This document shows, in pieces, positions 33,168 through 44,236 of a stretch of 64,000 nt of DNA. This DNA is from Branchiostoma lanceolatum (Eukaryota > Chordata > Leptocardii > Amphioxiformes > Branchiostomatidae): assembly GCF_035083965.1 (NCBI RefSeq), contig NC_089732.1, forward strand, positions 2,772,883-2,836,882, read 5' to 3'. A model generated the notes under the pieces. That model ran no database searches. It was not told the origin of the DNA and worked only from the letters and a program-made list of their open reading frames with translations. Positions within the stretch are counted from its first letter, which is position 1; every line of letters begins with the position of its first letter. The translations under genes and the position numbers were made by a program.

Positions 33168-36100
33168 ATGGCGGAGCCCGACTCAGACGTACTGCCCAAA
33201 AAAACCCAAAGAAAGATGGAGACATCCACCCGTGAAGAGAAAGGCCCTGCCCCCGATGGTGTCGCTTCTGGTGACCGTAATGACGCTGCGTCGGTCGGAT
33301 CTGAGCCTCACACGTATTTGGATCTTGGTAAAGACGGGCCCACACTCCGTTCATACCTACGTAGGGAGGACCACGTAGAGGCCTTTCCTCCGCCGGCGGA
33401 GTCCTGCTCCGAGAGCAGCGACCAACCAGAGGATCCGCACACATACAAGAAACCCGAGGGCGCCAGCATTGGTGACAGGGCACGAGGTATATTTAATAAA
33501 TTTGAACTCTCGTTAGTAATCAGTTGTCTTCAAGCCGATGGGGCCACATTTTGAGTTCAACCAACCAATCAACCAACCAACCAACCAACCAACCAACCAA
33601 CCAATCAATCACTCAATCAATCAACAAACCAATCAACCAACCAATCAATCAATCAACAAACCCATCAATCAATCAGTCAAGCAATTAATCAACTAATCAT
33701 TAATCAATCAATCAACCAATTCATTAATCATCGAACCAATCAACCAATCAATTAATCAATCAACAGATGAAATGAACAGATGAAATGAATATATGAATAC
33801 ATCAATAATGAATAATCATTTACTTGTAAGTTTTCAAATATAAGAGTGTTGCAATAAAACTCCTTTTAATTTTCCAGTTGGATACGGTCTTTTCAACCGT
33901 TAGATCTGCTTGGAGATTAACAGAATGAACACGTCTTCTAAATTCCTTATTGATCTTATCTATTGAAACTTTGTGGGATATAAATTAATCTTCACCCTTT
34001 GGTTTATTTTAGAAAGTGCCATTGGGATGTGGGCTAGGGTGAAAACGTGTAAAGGCTGCCTGCTTGCAGTTGGTTTGGTACTCCTAGCGATACCGTCATG
34101 TGTTGCACTGGCAATACTGGCACCTCGTCTCGCAGCTGACTGTAAGGTGGGTCTTTTAATTTTCTTGAACTTATTGAATCTCGTTGCTAAGAGTTGAATA
34201 ATCAGATGATGTTCAGTTTACTATGAGGTACCTTTTTTTTTGCCTTTTTTTTTAAAGCTAGGCGTCTTTTCCATTTTTAGTCAGAGAGTCAGAGCATGAC
34301 AAATGGATCGACCCTGAATGTGTCAGGTACCCCATGGTCGATCACATCGTACGAAGAAAACGGCTCGATCCCGGCAACAAAATCAATTACTACCATTGGA
34401 ACCGCTGTGACCTTGCGAACCACCGGTATGACCTTGCCAACCACGGATGGGACTTTGCCGGCCACCGCTGCGACCTTTCCAACCACTGCTGTGACCTTGA
34501 CAACCACCGATGCGATCTTGCTAACCACCGGTGTGACCTTGTCAGCCACCGCTATGACCTTGCCAACCGCCGATGTGACCTTGACAACCACCGATGCGAC
34601 CTTTCCAACCACCGCTGTGACCTTGACAACCGCCGATGCGATCTTGCTAACCACCGATGTGACCTTGTCAGCCACCGCTATGACCTTGCCAACCGCCGAT
34701 GTGACCTTGACAACCGACGATATGACCTTGACAACCACCGCTGTGACATCGACAACCGCCGATGTAACCTTGTCAACCACAGATGTGACTTCACCAACCA
34801 TCGCCGCATCTCCGTCAACCAGGGGTAAGCAATGTTGATATCCCTTATGAGAAGTGCTAGAAACATGCTTCTGACATTGTTCCTTTTCTTCAAAATTCAT
34901 TTCCATTTTGGGTGAGATATGACTTTGGAAATGTTGTTCAAATGCATCAATATTTTCTGGGTAGTACAGTAGGTAAAGCAATGTCAATCATGCCAAAAAC
35001 CTACAGCATTTCTTTTTTCTTTTCTTCTCAGACAGCGATGAGTGTTCCAAGAAACCATGCCAACATGGATGCTGTGTGAACAAAGATGGCGGCTACAAAT
35101 GTACCTGCTCACCTGGATGGACGGGACAGAACTGTCAGCAAGGTGAGTTGATTTATTGCTTATTGTCACTAAGGTTTAATTTGTTCTTCTGTGATAGAAT
35201 AATAGTTGTTGCATTTCTTCTCATTTTAAAATAGTTTATCTTTAATATCATGATAACTGGAGAAAGGTTAATTCTCAAGGTTATTGTGGATCAGTAATGA
35301 CCTTCATCATGGCTAGTGTAATGACCTTCACCAAAAGGGTTATTTTGAGGGCTGCGTGTGTTTGCCACCAAAATAACTCAAGAAAATCTGGATGGACTGG
35401 TTTCATGATATGTGTTGTTCAGTTGGTTAATAAGCTGGTTGGTTGGTTGGTTGGTTGGTTGGTTGGTTGGTTGGTTGGTTGGTTGGTTGGTTGCTTATTC
35501 ATCAATCGTTTTTGACACCTAAGTACGTAATTACTAGTAAGCGTCCTTTAGCGCTGCGATGTGCTTACTGCTTGGAGATTGTTTCTGTTTTAGGAACGTG
35601 TGGACTCTCCGCGTTTCGCCACGGGCCCCAGACTGACTGTGCAGGTGCTGGAGTGGACATAGCCGCGCTTGGTGTTGTTACCCTCCAGGCCTGTGCAGAC
35701 GCCTGCTGTGCCGACTCGACATGCCTGTCGTTTCAGCACAACATTCGCAATTTATGCTTTCTGAAAAACAAGATCTGCTCTGCTGAGGAGAAAGGCTTTA
35801 CACCACGTGGTAACATGTACGATCGGATTGATACATCAGGTTGGAGCATTTTTTTAACAATCTCGCTCAATGCAAGGCCGTAAGAGGCCACTTCTCGGCA
35901 TTGAACTAATTGAACTAATGTGGCATAGGTGAGAGACAGCGGTGTATGTTTGTTGAAGGTTTGTAGGTCGTATTCGGGGGGAAAGCAGTGGGCTGGGAGG
36001 GAATTCCAGAGTTTTGCAGTTCGTGGAAAAAAGCTGTTACTGTAGAATGACTTTGAGGCTGGTAGTTGTACAGTATAGTGGTGTGAGTCAGAGGCCATTA

Positions 36101-37923
36101 ATTATGTGGGCATGTGGGCAGGTCTTCATGAGACCTCGAAATGATTAGATTTTGGGCCCCCTAGCGGTTTGTTATGGTACTGCAGTGGAACTCCCGGTTT
36201 TGATATCTCGTGTTCTGGACATGATATGTCATGATTTTGAGTGGTCAATTGCTCTTGGGAGGGAGAGTCATGCTTAGGTCATATTTGGAAAAAGGGGGCC
36301 CCCGGGTAGTTTACGTGTTGTTTTTTTAACTCTCAGGCGTGCCCCCTACGTGGCCCCGTGGGACACCCTGTGGCTGCCGGGCTATTTTAGGATACGGCCG
36401 GGCCCTGCGGTGACTTTAACTCCGACTTAAAATCAGCGCGGGACCTCACTTCACTAACGTACTGTTTCTTACAGACAATCGCTGTCCGGATGGAGGGAAG
36501 GAGTACAAGAGCAACTGCTACAAGTTTGTGGCAGACAAATTCAGCTGGTCTATGGCAGAGTCTCGGTGTAGAAGCTATGGTGCCGATCTGGCCTCCATCA
36601 CAAGCCCTGCGGAGAACAGCTTCATCAAGGATTTCATCCCGAATGGTGGGTACTAATGAAACAGATCCTTGTCGTTAATTATGGCAGGTCTTAGATTCTT
36701 GGAGATTTACACTTAGTCCACAGTAATCGACACTCATTTCACTGGTTCTCAGATTTGGAAAATGATACTAAAAACTCATCACATACTTTTTACTGACTGA
36801 CTGACTGACTGACTGACATTAGATCAATAGTAGAATAACTACATATTTGCCAGTGATAGTTTTATTTATTTATTTATTTAGTCTCCGCATTGTAAAATAT
36901 AGGACATTACAAGAAAGTGTCTAGACATGACAAATTGCACCAAAGACTGTGCAAGTATATACTATTCTCTTCCTTTGCTACATAGTCTATTGCAGAGTTG
37001 ATTAGTTTCTTAGCTAGAGCAATATTAAAGTTATCGTCATTAATCACAAGACTCTTCCCTCTGGGTTGATCGCAGGCCCTGGAAAAGTCTGGATTGGACT
37101 GCGTAGAAATGGCAGATCTTGGAGGTGGAGCGATGGGTCACGTGTCGACTATACGAATTGGGACCCTGGTGAGCCCAACAACAACCTCTGGAACGGTTTC
37201 CGCGAGAAGTGTGCCCAATTTATCCGTAAGGTGGGTGCTCATTTTTTTTTCTTTCTATTAGAGCCTTAATCTCCAAGCAGATCTTCACGGGGCAGAATCG
37301 TAATATCAGCCAGAGAAGCTCCAGTCAGGCCCCGTAGGCGCCTCTGGCTGACATGACGATTTTGCCCCGTGTAGATCTGCTTGGAGATTATTAGAGCCTC
37401 ACTTTACTTTACTTTGGTCGAGCTGCCACCCCGCTCGAACCAAACTTGAAAGCTCTCTACACTGCACTCTATCTTTCATCGGGACTGGATTTTCTTTACT
37501 TCAGTTAGATTCGAGTCATCTCTTAGGTTGTCAATGAAGTTGACTTTTGGTCTTCCACGGCTTCTTTTCCCTTTTATAGGTTCCTATAGTACTAGTTTGG
37601 AGTTGTAATTCATGACAATTCATTGAGAAATGTTTTAATATAATAGTGTCTAATCTGAGACATAAAGGACTGTAAAATGACAATGGAAAAGGTAATACAT
37701 GGGGACTCGATATTAGGAAGACTCGACATGATCAAGCAGTCGTTGCTTTCTTGTTAAAGGCAACCTAGCAAGACGTTTTTGCTGCAGAAATTAACAATAT
37801 TTCTGCATGTCACATTTCCCACAGAGCGGAAGAAATTTGACATATAAGTGGACTAAAGGCAAATGGAATGACAACAACTGCGGCAAGAAGTTTCCCTACA
37901 TTTGCAAGAAGCATAAGAATTGA
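33168..37923 (+). CDS. Type II membrane C-type lectin with mucin stalk, EGF and PAN modules
   Basis: Eight exons (33168-33486, 34013-34146, 34281-34824, 35032-35142, 35594-35839, 36475-36645, 37076-37230, 37825-37923) give 592 aa in one frame. Residues 1 to about 120 are charged and cytoplasmic, with no signal peptide. Residues about 121-143 are a membrane segment ([19 protein letters not shown]). Residues 152-332 are a Thr-rich stalk of 7-residue repeats (TLTTTDA type), probably O-glycosylated. Next are an EGF-like module (333-369), a cysteine-rich PAN/apple-like module (370-451) and a CTLD (452-592). The CTLD has the WIGL fold motif, EPN (mannose-type sugar choice) and WND (calcium site), so calcium-dependent mannose or similar binding is expected. 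The whole is probably a surface recognition or adhesion receptor. The start ATG follows an A at -3. The exact ligand is unknown. Confidence 0.92.
33556..33770. repeat. CAAC/CAAT microsatellite
   Basis: A long run of CAAC, CAAT and AATC tetranucleotides lies in the first intron of the lectin gene. Confidence 0.95.
33878..33919 (+). mobile_element. Right-end fragment of the 9-bp-TSD MITE family
   Basis: TTGGATACGGTCTTTTCAAC followed by GATCTGCTTGGAGATTA matches the right end of the element at 59090-59233. The left end is not found. Confidence 0.75.
34390..34824 (+). repeat. Coding 21-bp minisatellite (mucin stalk)
   Basis: About fifteen to twenty units of 21 bases (ACCTTGACAACCACCGATGC type) encode [28 protein letters not shown] and variants. 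Blocks of several units recur as larger repeats. Because the unit is a multiple of three, other frames and the reverse strand are also free of stops over most of the array. Confidence 0.95.
35430..35497. repeat. (GGTT)n microsatellite
   Basis: About fifteen tandem GGTT units lie upstream of the PAN exon. Confidence 0.95.
35878..36098 (-). mobile_element. Non-LTR retrotransposon 3' remnant
   Basis: The minus strand encodes [16 protein letters not shown] with a preceding [13 protein letters not shown] and a following FNKHTPLSL. The F-x-R-x-x-x-x-WNSLP pattern is the usual C-terminus of CR1/L2/Jockey-like reverse transcriptases. It lies in a lectin intron and is 5'-truncated. Confidence 0.75.
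37267..37390. mobile_element. Hairpin MITE with 9-bp target duplication (copy 2)
   Basis: The ends TAATCTCCAAGCAGATC and GATCTGCTTGGAGATTA match copy 1. The flanks repeat TTAGAGCCT at 37258-37266 and 37391-37399. It is 124 bases long and lies in a lectin intron. Confidence 0.92.
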
Positions 37924-37955
37924 TATCTCGTTCCTAGTGGGTGTAAAACATACAT

Positions 37956-38125
37956 ATAGAATACAACACGGGGTATTATATTCCGCATTACCAGAGGGCG
38001 ATCTTCTCCGGAGGGCTAGGACCAAGGGTGATGCGGAATACACCGTGTTGTATCTTATTTATGTCATACCCACCCGAGAAAACACACATTTCAATGCGAA
38101 ATGCGCCAGAAGTTGAGAGAAGTTG
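37956..38125 (+). mobile_element. Hairpin element with ACAACACGG motif (copy 4)
   Basis: AGAATACAACACGGGGTATT and AATACACCGTGTTGTAT are inverted. The tail AATGCGAAATGCGCCAGAAG matches the other copies. It begins about 30 bases after the lectin stop codon, so it probably lies in the 3' UTR. Confidence 0.75.
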
Positions 38126-39164
38126 ATGTAATGGAACAAAAAATTGTGTTTGGCAGAAACTAAAGTACTGGTGTTTTTTTTACCTATGGAAAATGCTGAA
38201 AGTAATATTACTAGTATTAAGTGCTCCTGAATCACAACAATTCTATCATATATCTTCAGGCTTAACTTGCAAGTAGTAATCAACACGACTATCTACACTA
38301 AGTTGTTCCAAAGGGAGAATAGTCACTGCACACAAAAAGTGTAACCAAAGAAGAATTTTAACAAAATCTACATGTTAGATCGTGGCAATTGATTAGAAAA
38401 TATGATACAGACATTTATGTTCTGTACATATTAGTAAGTATATCAACAATCAAAACTTTGCATAATTGCAATGTATTGTAATAGACGCTTTTTTTAAACA
38501 ATCCGAATTTCGGTTTTCTGGAAACCAATGTTAAAAATTTGTCATGGCCTAACAGCTTCTTTGTTAAGTTATAGAATGACTAAACTATGTAGCCTGTAAG
38601 AACTAAATCATGTTGAACACAGAAAAGTAATTAAAAATGTTTATTTCATATATCTATAGTTCATTCTGAATTTGACTCTTATAATGTACTGGGGAGGCAA
38701 TTGGTACAAAGTGCTGATCATACAAAATGAGTGAACTTTGGAATAGGACAGCCTACGTTTAGAATTGAAGCCAAGTATATAAAAAAACTTCTGTATAACT
38801 TTGCTTTATTCAATGCATCAGCAACTACTAATAAATCAAACTTCTTTACGTAAGGCATGCAATGTTGGAAAGAAGTAACGGGTGTAATACTGTATGTAGT
38901 GCGTAGCTTGTTACAACTAAATCATGTTGTATTAACACAGACAAAAGTTGCGAAAGAATTATTTAAGATTAAGTAAACTTCATAATCAAAAAAAGAAGTT
39001 GCAAAACGATTTATGTGACGTCATTAGCCCGAAGGGGAATTCGATTTCCAAAGCATAGGAGTTGTGAAATTGTGGAGAATTGGTTTAAGAACGCTACTTG
39101 ACATCTATTATACATTCCGTTAGTTTCGACTTAAGGTAACATTTGTATACTTGAGTACCATGAA

Positions 39165-39506
39165 TAGCTGAGTGCCATCCTAGATTACTACCGCGTACCG
39201 GGGTTCCCTACCGGGGTTAGCCTCCTTCGCAGGCTTCCTAGAACGGCGGCGTATATATTTGGGGAGACGCAAGTTCTTACACGGGCCAAGGTTCTCTAAT
39301 GCCGGCAAGGGAGTTTCGCTGCCGAGGGACGATCGCTCGGCAGCGAAACTCCCTTGCCGGCATTAGAGAACCTTGGCCCGTGTAAGAACTTGCGTCACCC
39401 CCCTCCCCCAAATATATACGCCGCCGTTCTAGGAAGCCTGCGAAGGGGGCTAAACGGGGTAGGGAACCCCGGTACGCGGTAGTAATCTAGGATGGCACCC
39501 AGGCTA
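39165..39506. mobile_element. Long hairpin element with TAGCCTGG-type ends
   Basis: Two arms of about 155 bases are near-perfect inverted copies around a short centre at about 39330. The right end reads GATGGCACCCAGGCTA; the left end TAGCTGAGTGCCATC is its imperfect complement. A smaller relative lies directly after it (39519-39587). Confidence 0.9.
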
Positions 39507-39518
39507 CTTTTAAATAAC

Positions 39519-39587
39519 TGAGTGTCATCCTAGTTAGTTCCAGGGCGAAGTGAAAGTCTGGGACTAACTAGAATCACACTCAGGCTA
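39519..39587. mobile_element. Small hairpin element with TAGCCTGG-type ends
   Basis: CTGAGTGTCATCCTAGTTAG pairs imperfectly with CTAACTAGAATCACACTCAG, which is followed by GCTA. Same family as 39165-39506. Confidence 0.7.
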
Positions 39588-39589
39588 CC

Positions 39590-40533
39590 TGTTTAATGAA
39601 TCACCTTTCTTTGTCATTGTAGAGTTAACCACACATATTCATTTTATAGGTTCTCCGACATTTTTAGCAAAAAAATGCAGAAAAAGCTCAAGACGAAAAC
39701 ATAGACACTAAGGAAGACATGATCAGGCCATACTCAGTTCCTGAAACTGTGGGCATCAAAGCACAGACTCTACTTACATGTTGATTTTGCTGTTCAGCAT
39801 AATTTGCAGAGGACCAACAAATTTAATTGGTGTTGCCTTAGCAGGAGAGGAATAGTGTTGTATGAAGATGTAGACATTTAAGACTTTGAATACATTGAAT
39901 ATACAAACAATCTTGTTTCTGTGTTTCATGTCAGTGTTTATTCTAGACTTGCCTCCCCCCCGTGGTGATGTTTCTACACAATGGCGGTTAAGAAGTTGCT
40001 GTTTCCTTGCTTCAATTTTGCATTACAGAAAGAGATGATGATGATGAATGACTTTGTTTTCACCATCAGTTGGCTGACATACAAGTGACTGGCCTAAACC
40101 CATGCTGGAAGTGTTAGGGAAAAGGGTGTAACAACTTCTATGAATACGACTGACACATCAAAAAAATGGTGTCTTCTCAATAATGTCTTGAACACCTAGA
40201 TATCAGAAGTGTACATGCCTCAGGGATTACTAATGCTGCATTTAGTTTGAGATTCTAGATTCTGTTTCGCTTTTTCCCAACAAAAGTCACATACATGTAT
40301 TTACATGCAGTAGTAGCAATAGACCAATTTGAAAACCAATTACAAGTCTAACACAGGATTACTAAATCATAATCTGTATAATATTTTCATTTATGGCATT
40401 TATCAATTCATTTGCTAATGCTATCTGGAACATAAATAAGGCTGAGAAGCAAAGCAACTGAAAACATTTCAAGACCTACAGTATACTAATGCTACATGAA
40501 TTACATTTTTACATAATGTTAAAAGCATCACCA
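39590..40533. other. Region 3' of DOHH, probable 3' UTR
   Basis: A+T-rich sequence without a recognised gene lies next to the DOHH stop codon on the minus strand. Confidence 0.45.
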
Positions 40534-43051
40534 TCAGACAATGTTTTCTATCTGCCCCTCTGTTTGTACTTTCGACAGCCCGTCCGCATATTGGAACTGT
40601 TGACTGTTCTCGTAGTTCAACATGTCTAGTGCGACCTCACAGCTTTCTCGTACAACCCTCTCCTGGTCCGATGCATACTTCTGTAGCACATCGGTGCACG
40701 CGTCTTCTGCGATGGAGCCTAGCGCCTCCGCACACTCGTGCCTCACCATGGGGTTCTCGTCCTTTCGTTCCAATGCCTGGATGAGCTGAGGGACGCAGGC
40801 TTTGTGCTGGATCTGGCCCAGGACATACGCGACCTCGTGTCGGAAAAGGGCACTGTTGCACTTCAGACCTACAGGGGTATAATAGAGTTTTTTTGGTAAT
40901 GAATGCACTAGATAAATAAACGAACAATCAAACTAATATATGATATGTAAATAATAAAAGATAGTTCCATGGCCTATTCACTGTTCTTCTTCAGACCTAC
41001 AAGGCTAGAAGTAGAATAGAGGGTTTTTTTGGTACTGAATTAACTAATGTATGATATGTAGATAATGAAACAGTAGTCACATAGCCTTGAAAGGTAACCC
41101 TATAGCCATTGTGAGGCCGCAGGGGCAGTGGGTCACAAGCACTTCAGGTCTACAAGGCTACAATAGATTTTCCCTTTTGAAAACAAAATGAAAGATTTCG
41201 GACATAGAAATATGATAGATACATATCCTGCATGAGATATTTGAATGTTATTTCAGCTGAATCAGACTTACCTTCAGCAAGTGCCAGGACCGCGTCCTGC
41301 CCACCCCTATTCCGCAGAGTGAACATGGCCCGGTACCTCGCAAACAGTGGTAGGGTCTCATCCAACAACACTGTCCTCAGCTCGGACACCTCCATTGCTG
41401 GTGCGGGGGGCGCAGGGTCCACAGACGAGTAAGGGTTGGGTCCGAGGTTCTCCTCTTCTGACTGCTTACTCTTCAACCACCGGATTCTCTGCACAGCCAA
41501 CTCACAGGTCTCTGCAACCTGGGTTAGTGGGGGAAGGAAATATGTTAAATTGTGGTCATATCTCAACATCTCATAATCCCAGCGGGTACCCTAAGACATA
41601 AACAAAACGGTGTAATCAAGGCCTTCTCTAGCCTGGAAACCATACTGTCGGGAGCTCCCCAGTGTCTAGACTCTACAGCGCTGGGAGTGGTGCCACCCGC
41701 CCAGACCGATTAGGCTTGGAATATGCCAAAAAGAGGATGTCTACTGACAGAAGGAATCATTATAGCAGACTGGGCCCTGTAAAACACCCCTAAGCCGACC
41801 CGTAGGACAGGGACTGGTGACCAGGCTAGGCTTTCTCAAGAATGTCTTGAAAACCTCAATATTTTATTGATGCTGTATTTATTAGATGCTATATTTATTA
41901 TATTATATAACGTAATACCCTTTACCGAAAGCTTAGGAGAAAAAAAATCACTATATACTGAATATACTTTTTCTGGAACAATTTGCATAGACCCGCAATC
42001 AACTTACCTCAACAGAGTCATCCTGGGCATACTCTTCTAACACATCCAGCACTTCAGCAGAACCGATGGCACCCAAGGCCTCTCCTGAACAACAAAACAA
42101 TACATCAGGTTAAAATCAATTATGATCCAAGCGTGCGCTACTGTACTATACATTTTTTTGTACCTACTACTACTACTAGTATTGTAATTTGTACAGTCCT
42201 ACTGTTGTAACACACACACACTTGTGCACAAACAAACACATACAGTCACAGATATAGACACAAACACAGATATGCACCAGCACACACACATACAGACACA
42301 CAAACATACATAGATCTACAGACACACACACATACTAGTACCCTTGTGCACAAACACACAGATCTACGCATACATACACACACACACACAGAGTCACAGA
42401 TCTAGACACACAGAGACACACACATACATACAGCAACCCCCATAGCCAGAATATTCATCGTAATGAATGTGGGCTATTAAAGGAATTGTTGATTACTGTT
42501 AGGTAGTTTAAATTCTGCACTTTTTTTTGTTATGGAGCACCACCACCACCGGCCGCCTTAGGCGTGCACCCTGGGCGCGATACCTACACCGGGTTTTGCC
42601 CAGTATCGTATATAGATAGATAGATAGATAGATAAAGGAAGAAGACAAGAAGAAGAGAAGACACACACACACAGACAGAGAGAGAGAGAGAGAGAGAACA
42701 AAGAGAGAGATAAGTGTGTGTGTGTGTGTGTGTGTATGTGTGTGTGTGTCCAATAATTTTCCACCTACCCGCCTCATGCCGCACCATGGCCTCCTGTCCC
42801 TTGTCCTTCAGCACGCGGATGAGAGCCGGGATGGCGTACGGGTCCTGCATCTGCCCCAGGCAGTACGCCAGCTCGTGCTTCAACAGCGCAGAGGGGTCCT
42901 CAAAAGCCTGGGCGATCCAGTCTACCGCCGCGCGGCCACCCAGGTTTCGTAACGTGAACAGGGCGCGGAATCTCTCGGTCAGCGGCCGCGACCCGTCCGC
43001 CAACATTCGCCCTACCTCGTCCACATGGGCCTGCTCGACTTGGACAGACAT
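40534..43051 (-). CDS. DOHH: Deoxyhypusine hydroxylase
   Basis: DOHH hydroxylates deoxyhypusine on eIF5A to hypusine in the cytoplasm, using a diiron centre held by HEAT-like repeats. Four minus-strand exons (42769-43051, 42008-42084, 41272-41518, 40534-40868) give 313 aa; the human protein has 302. All four His-Glu metal motifs are visible: [12 protein letters not shown] and MVRHEAGEALG in the N-half, [12 protein letters not shown] and [11 protein letters not shown] in the C-half. The N-terminus is [29 protein letters not shown] and [12 protein letters not shown] mark the two symmetric halves. The linker [13 protein letters not shown] also fits the family. The gene is divergent from C9orf72. 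The acceptor region of the last exon is duplicated in the intron. Confidence 0.97.
40850..41070 (-). repeat. Tandem duplication spanning the DOHH last-exon acceptor
   Basis: The block from CACTTCAGACCTACAGGGG through GGTAATGAAT and TATGATATGT (40850-40954) recurs diverged at about 40978-41070 (CTTCAGACCTACAAGGCTAG). A short third piece is at about 41143-41170. The first bases of the exon and the acceptor AG are in the repeat. Confidence 0.75.
41629..41828. mobile_element. MITE with TAGCCTGG ends and imperfect 9-bp target duplication
   Basis: TAGCCTGGAAACCATACTG at the left and GGTGACCAGGCTA at the right are inverted. The flanks are GGCCTTCTC and GGCTTTCTC, 8 of 9 identical. It lies in a DOHH intron. 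Confidence 0.75.
42190..42430. repeat. ACAC-rich simple repeat
   Basis: Irregular CA-rich repeats lie in the first DOHH intron. Confidence 0.85.
42608..42750. repeat. Compound GATA/CACA/GAGA/TGTG microsatellite
   Basis: Runs of GATA, then AC, then AG, then TG follow one another and stop about 20 bases before the DOHH exon 1 donor. Confidence 0.95.
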
Positions 43052-43566
43052 GGTAGCGAGAATTAGAGATCTAAAGTTAATTTTGAAGATGGTAAAAGAC
43101 ACAGATGTGAACAGCCGATTTTATAACGTGTCGGTCCACATGCTTCCGCACCGGAAGTAGGGCTATTCTATTCACATATCCGGGAGACATTTGCCAAATT
43201 CTATTTTGCTATAGAAAGAAAAGTAATAGTTATGACCTATTATCTAAGTTAGAAATTGAGTCATCTATTAATTTACGATCAATAATTATTTTCTTGATCA
43301 GCTTAGATTCGTTTAAAAAGCACAAAATTTTGGGGTAGGAAAACCTGTGTTGCAGTCGTATGTTCCGACTGTAGGTCAAAGGTGATGTTAAATGGGTACA
43401 TTTGCTGCTAACACTAGTAACAGGTAAGATAGTTGACTGAGGCTATTTGACACAATATTCTTGCCAAGACTTCTTTGGCACTATTAAATGACAGAAATTT
43501 CATGTCAATAAGAATTCGTTAGCACTATTGACAGGATGACAGGTATTGACAGGGTGTGTGCGTGTT

Positions 43567-43705
43567 TTATGTGTGATGGCAGCTTCTTCGCTCTCGAAGA
43601 TTACTGGGAAGGTTGTCCTCCTCTGCAGGCTCTTCTGTGGCTGTGTAGCCCAATCCTGGATCCGCACACTCTGCTGCAGGCCGGGCATGTAAAGCCCTGT
43701 GTAGG
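43567..43705 (-). mobile_element. Non-LTR retrotransposon 3' remnant (C2H2-like tail)
   Basis: The minus strand encodes GFTCPACSRVCGSRIGLHSH followed by RRAC and a stop. This CxxC...SRIGLxSH...C pattern is the usual C-terminal finger of a common animal LINE protein. It lies between DOHH and C9orf72. Confidence 0.7.
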
Positions 43706-43799
43706 TGCAGACTGGGCAGCAGCAGCTTTCCTGTGGCTTCTCTTCTCTGCAGCAGACTTCTTTGTATGTGTATGCATATGATAATGTAACTTTTGTATG

Positions 43800-43970
43800 T
43801 TATGTGTGTGTGTGTGTTTGCCTGTGTGTGCGTGCCTGTGTGCGTGCCTGTGTGTGTGTGAGTGTGTGTGCATGTCAGTGTGCATTCTTTGTGTACTTCG
43901 TGTGTCTCCACTCTTTGTCTATCTGTGCAATATGAATGTGTGTATGTGTGTGTCTGGGGGGGGGGGGTAT
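43800..43970. repeat. TG-rich microsatellite and G run
   Basis: Irregular TGTG repeats end in a run of about ten G residues. They lie upstream of C9orf72. Confidence 0.9.
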
Positions 43971-44236
43971 TTTTCCCAAAGCATTTCTTGTTTAGTAATT
44001 GCCTTTATTTAACTTTTATACACGTCAGGTGGCATTGAGTCGTCTATTAACTGAAAAGTGAAAAAAGTAGTAGACTTGAACCTTTTCTTTAGTCTTACCT
44101 TCATCGACGAAGTACACTTTGATATATCAGACTTGGTTTGGTGACAGTTGACTTACTGTATGCTTCTGCCCTTCTTCTAACGTGCAACAATTTTACTGTA
44201 GGCTCTTAAAGGGTTTATGCGACAACATCAACAGTC

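Noticed and set aside
34289-34987. Long antisense ORF over the lectin stalk (VTAVVGKV-type repeats) and a third sense frame (CDLDNHR-type)
   Set aside because: They exist because the 21-bp unit is a multiple of three with no stops. The TLTTTDA frame joins correctly to all other lectin exons.
35733-35877. Antisense gene overlapping the PAN exon
   Set aside because: The open frame is a shadow of the sense exon; only the 35878-36098 part resembles a LINE tail.
42558-42777. His/Thr- and Leu/Ser-rich ORFs
   Set aside because: Translations of the compound TG/GA/GATA microsatellite in the DOHH intron.
43567-43911. Zinc-finger protein gene upstream of C9orf72
   Set aside because: The single CxxC/HxxxxxxC finger with SRIGLHSH is the C-terminal tail of a LINE protein and is preceded by TG-repeat translation.
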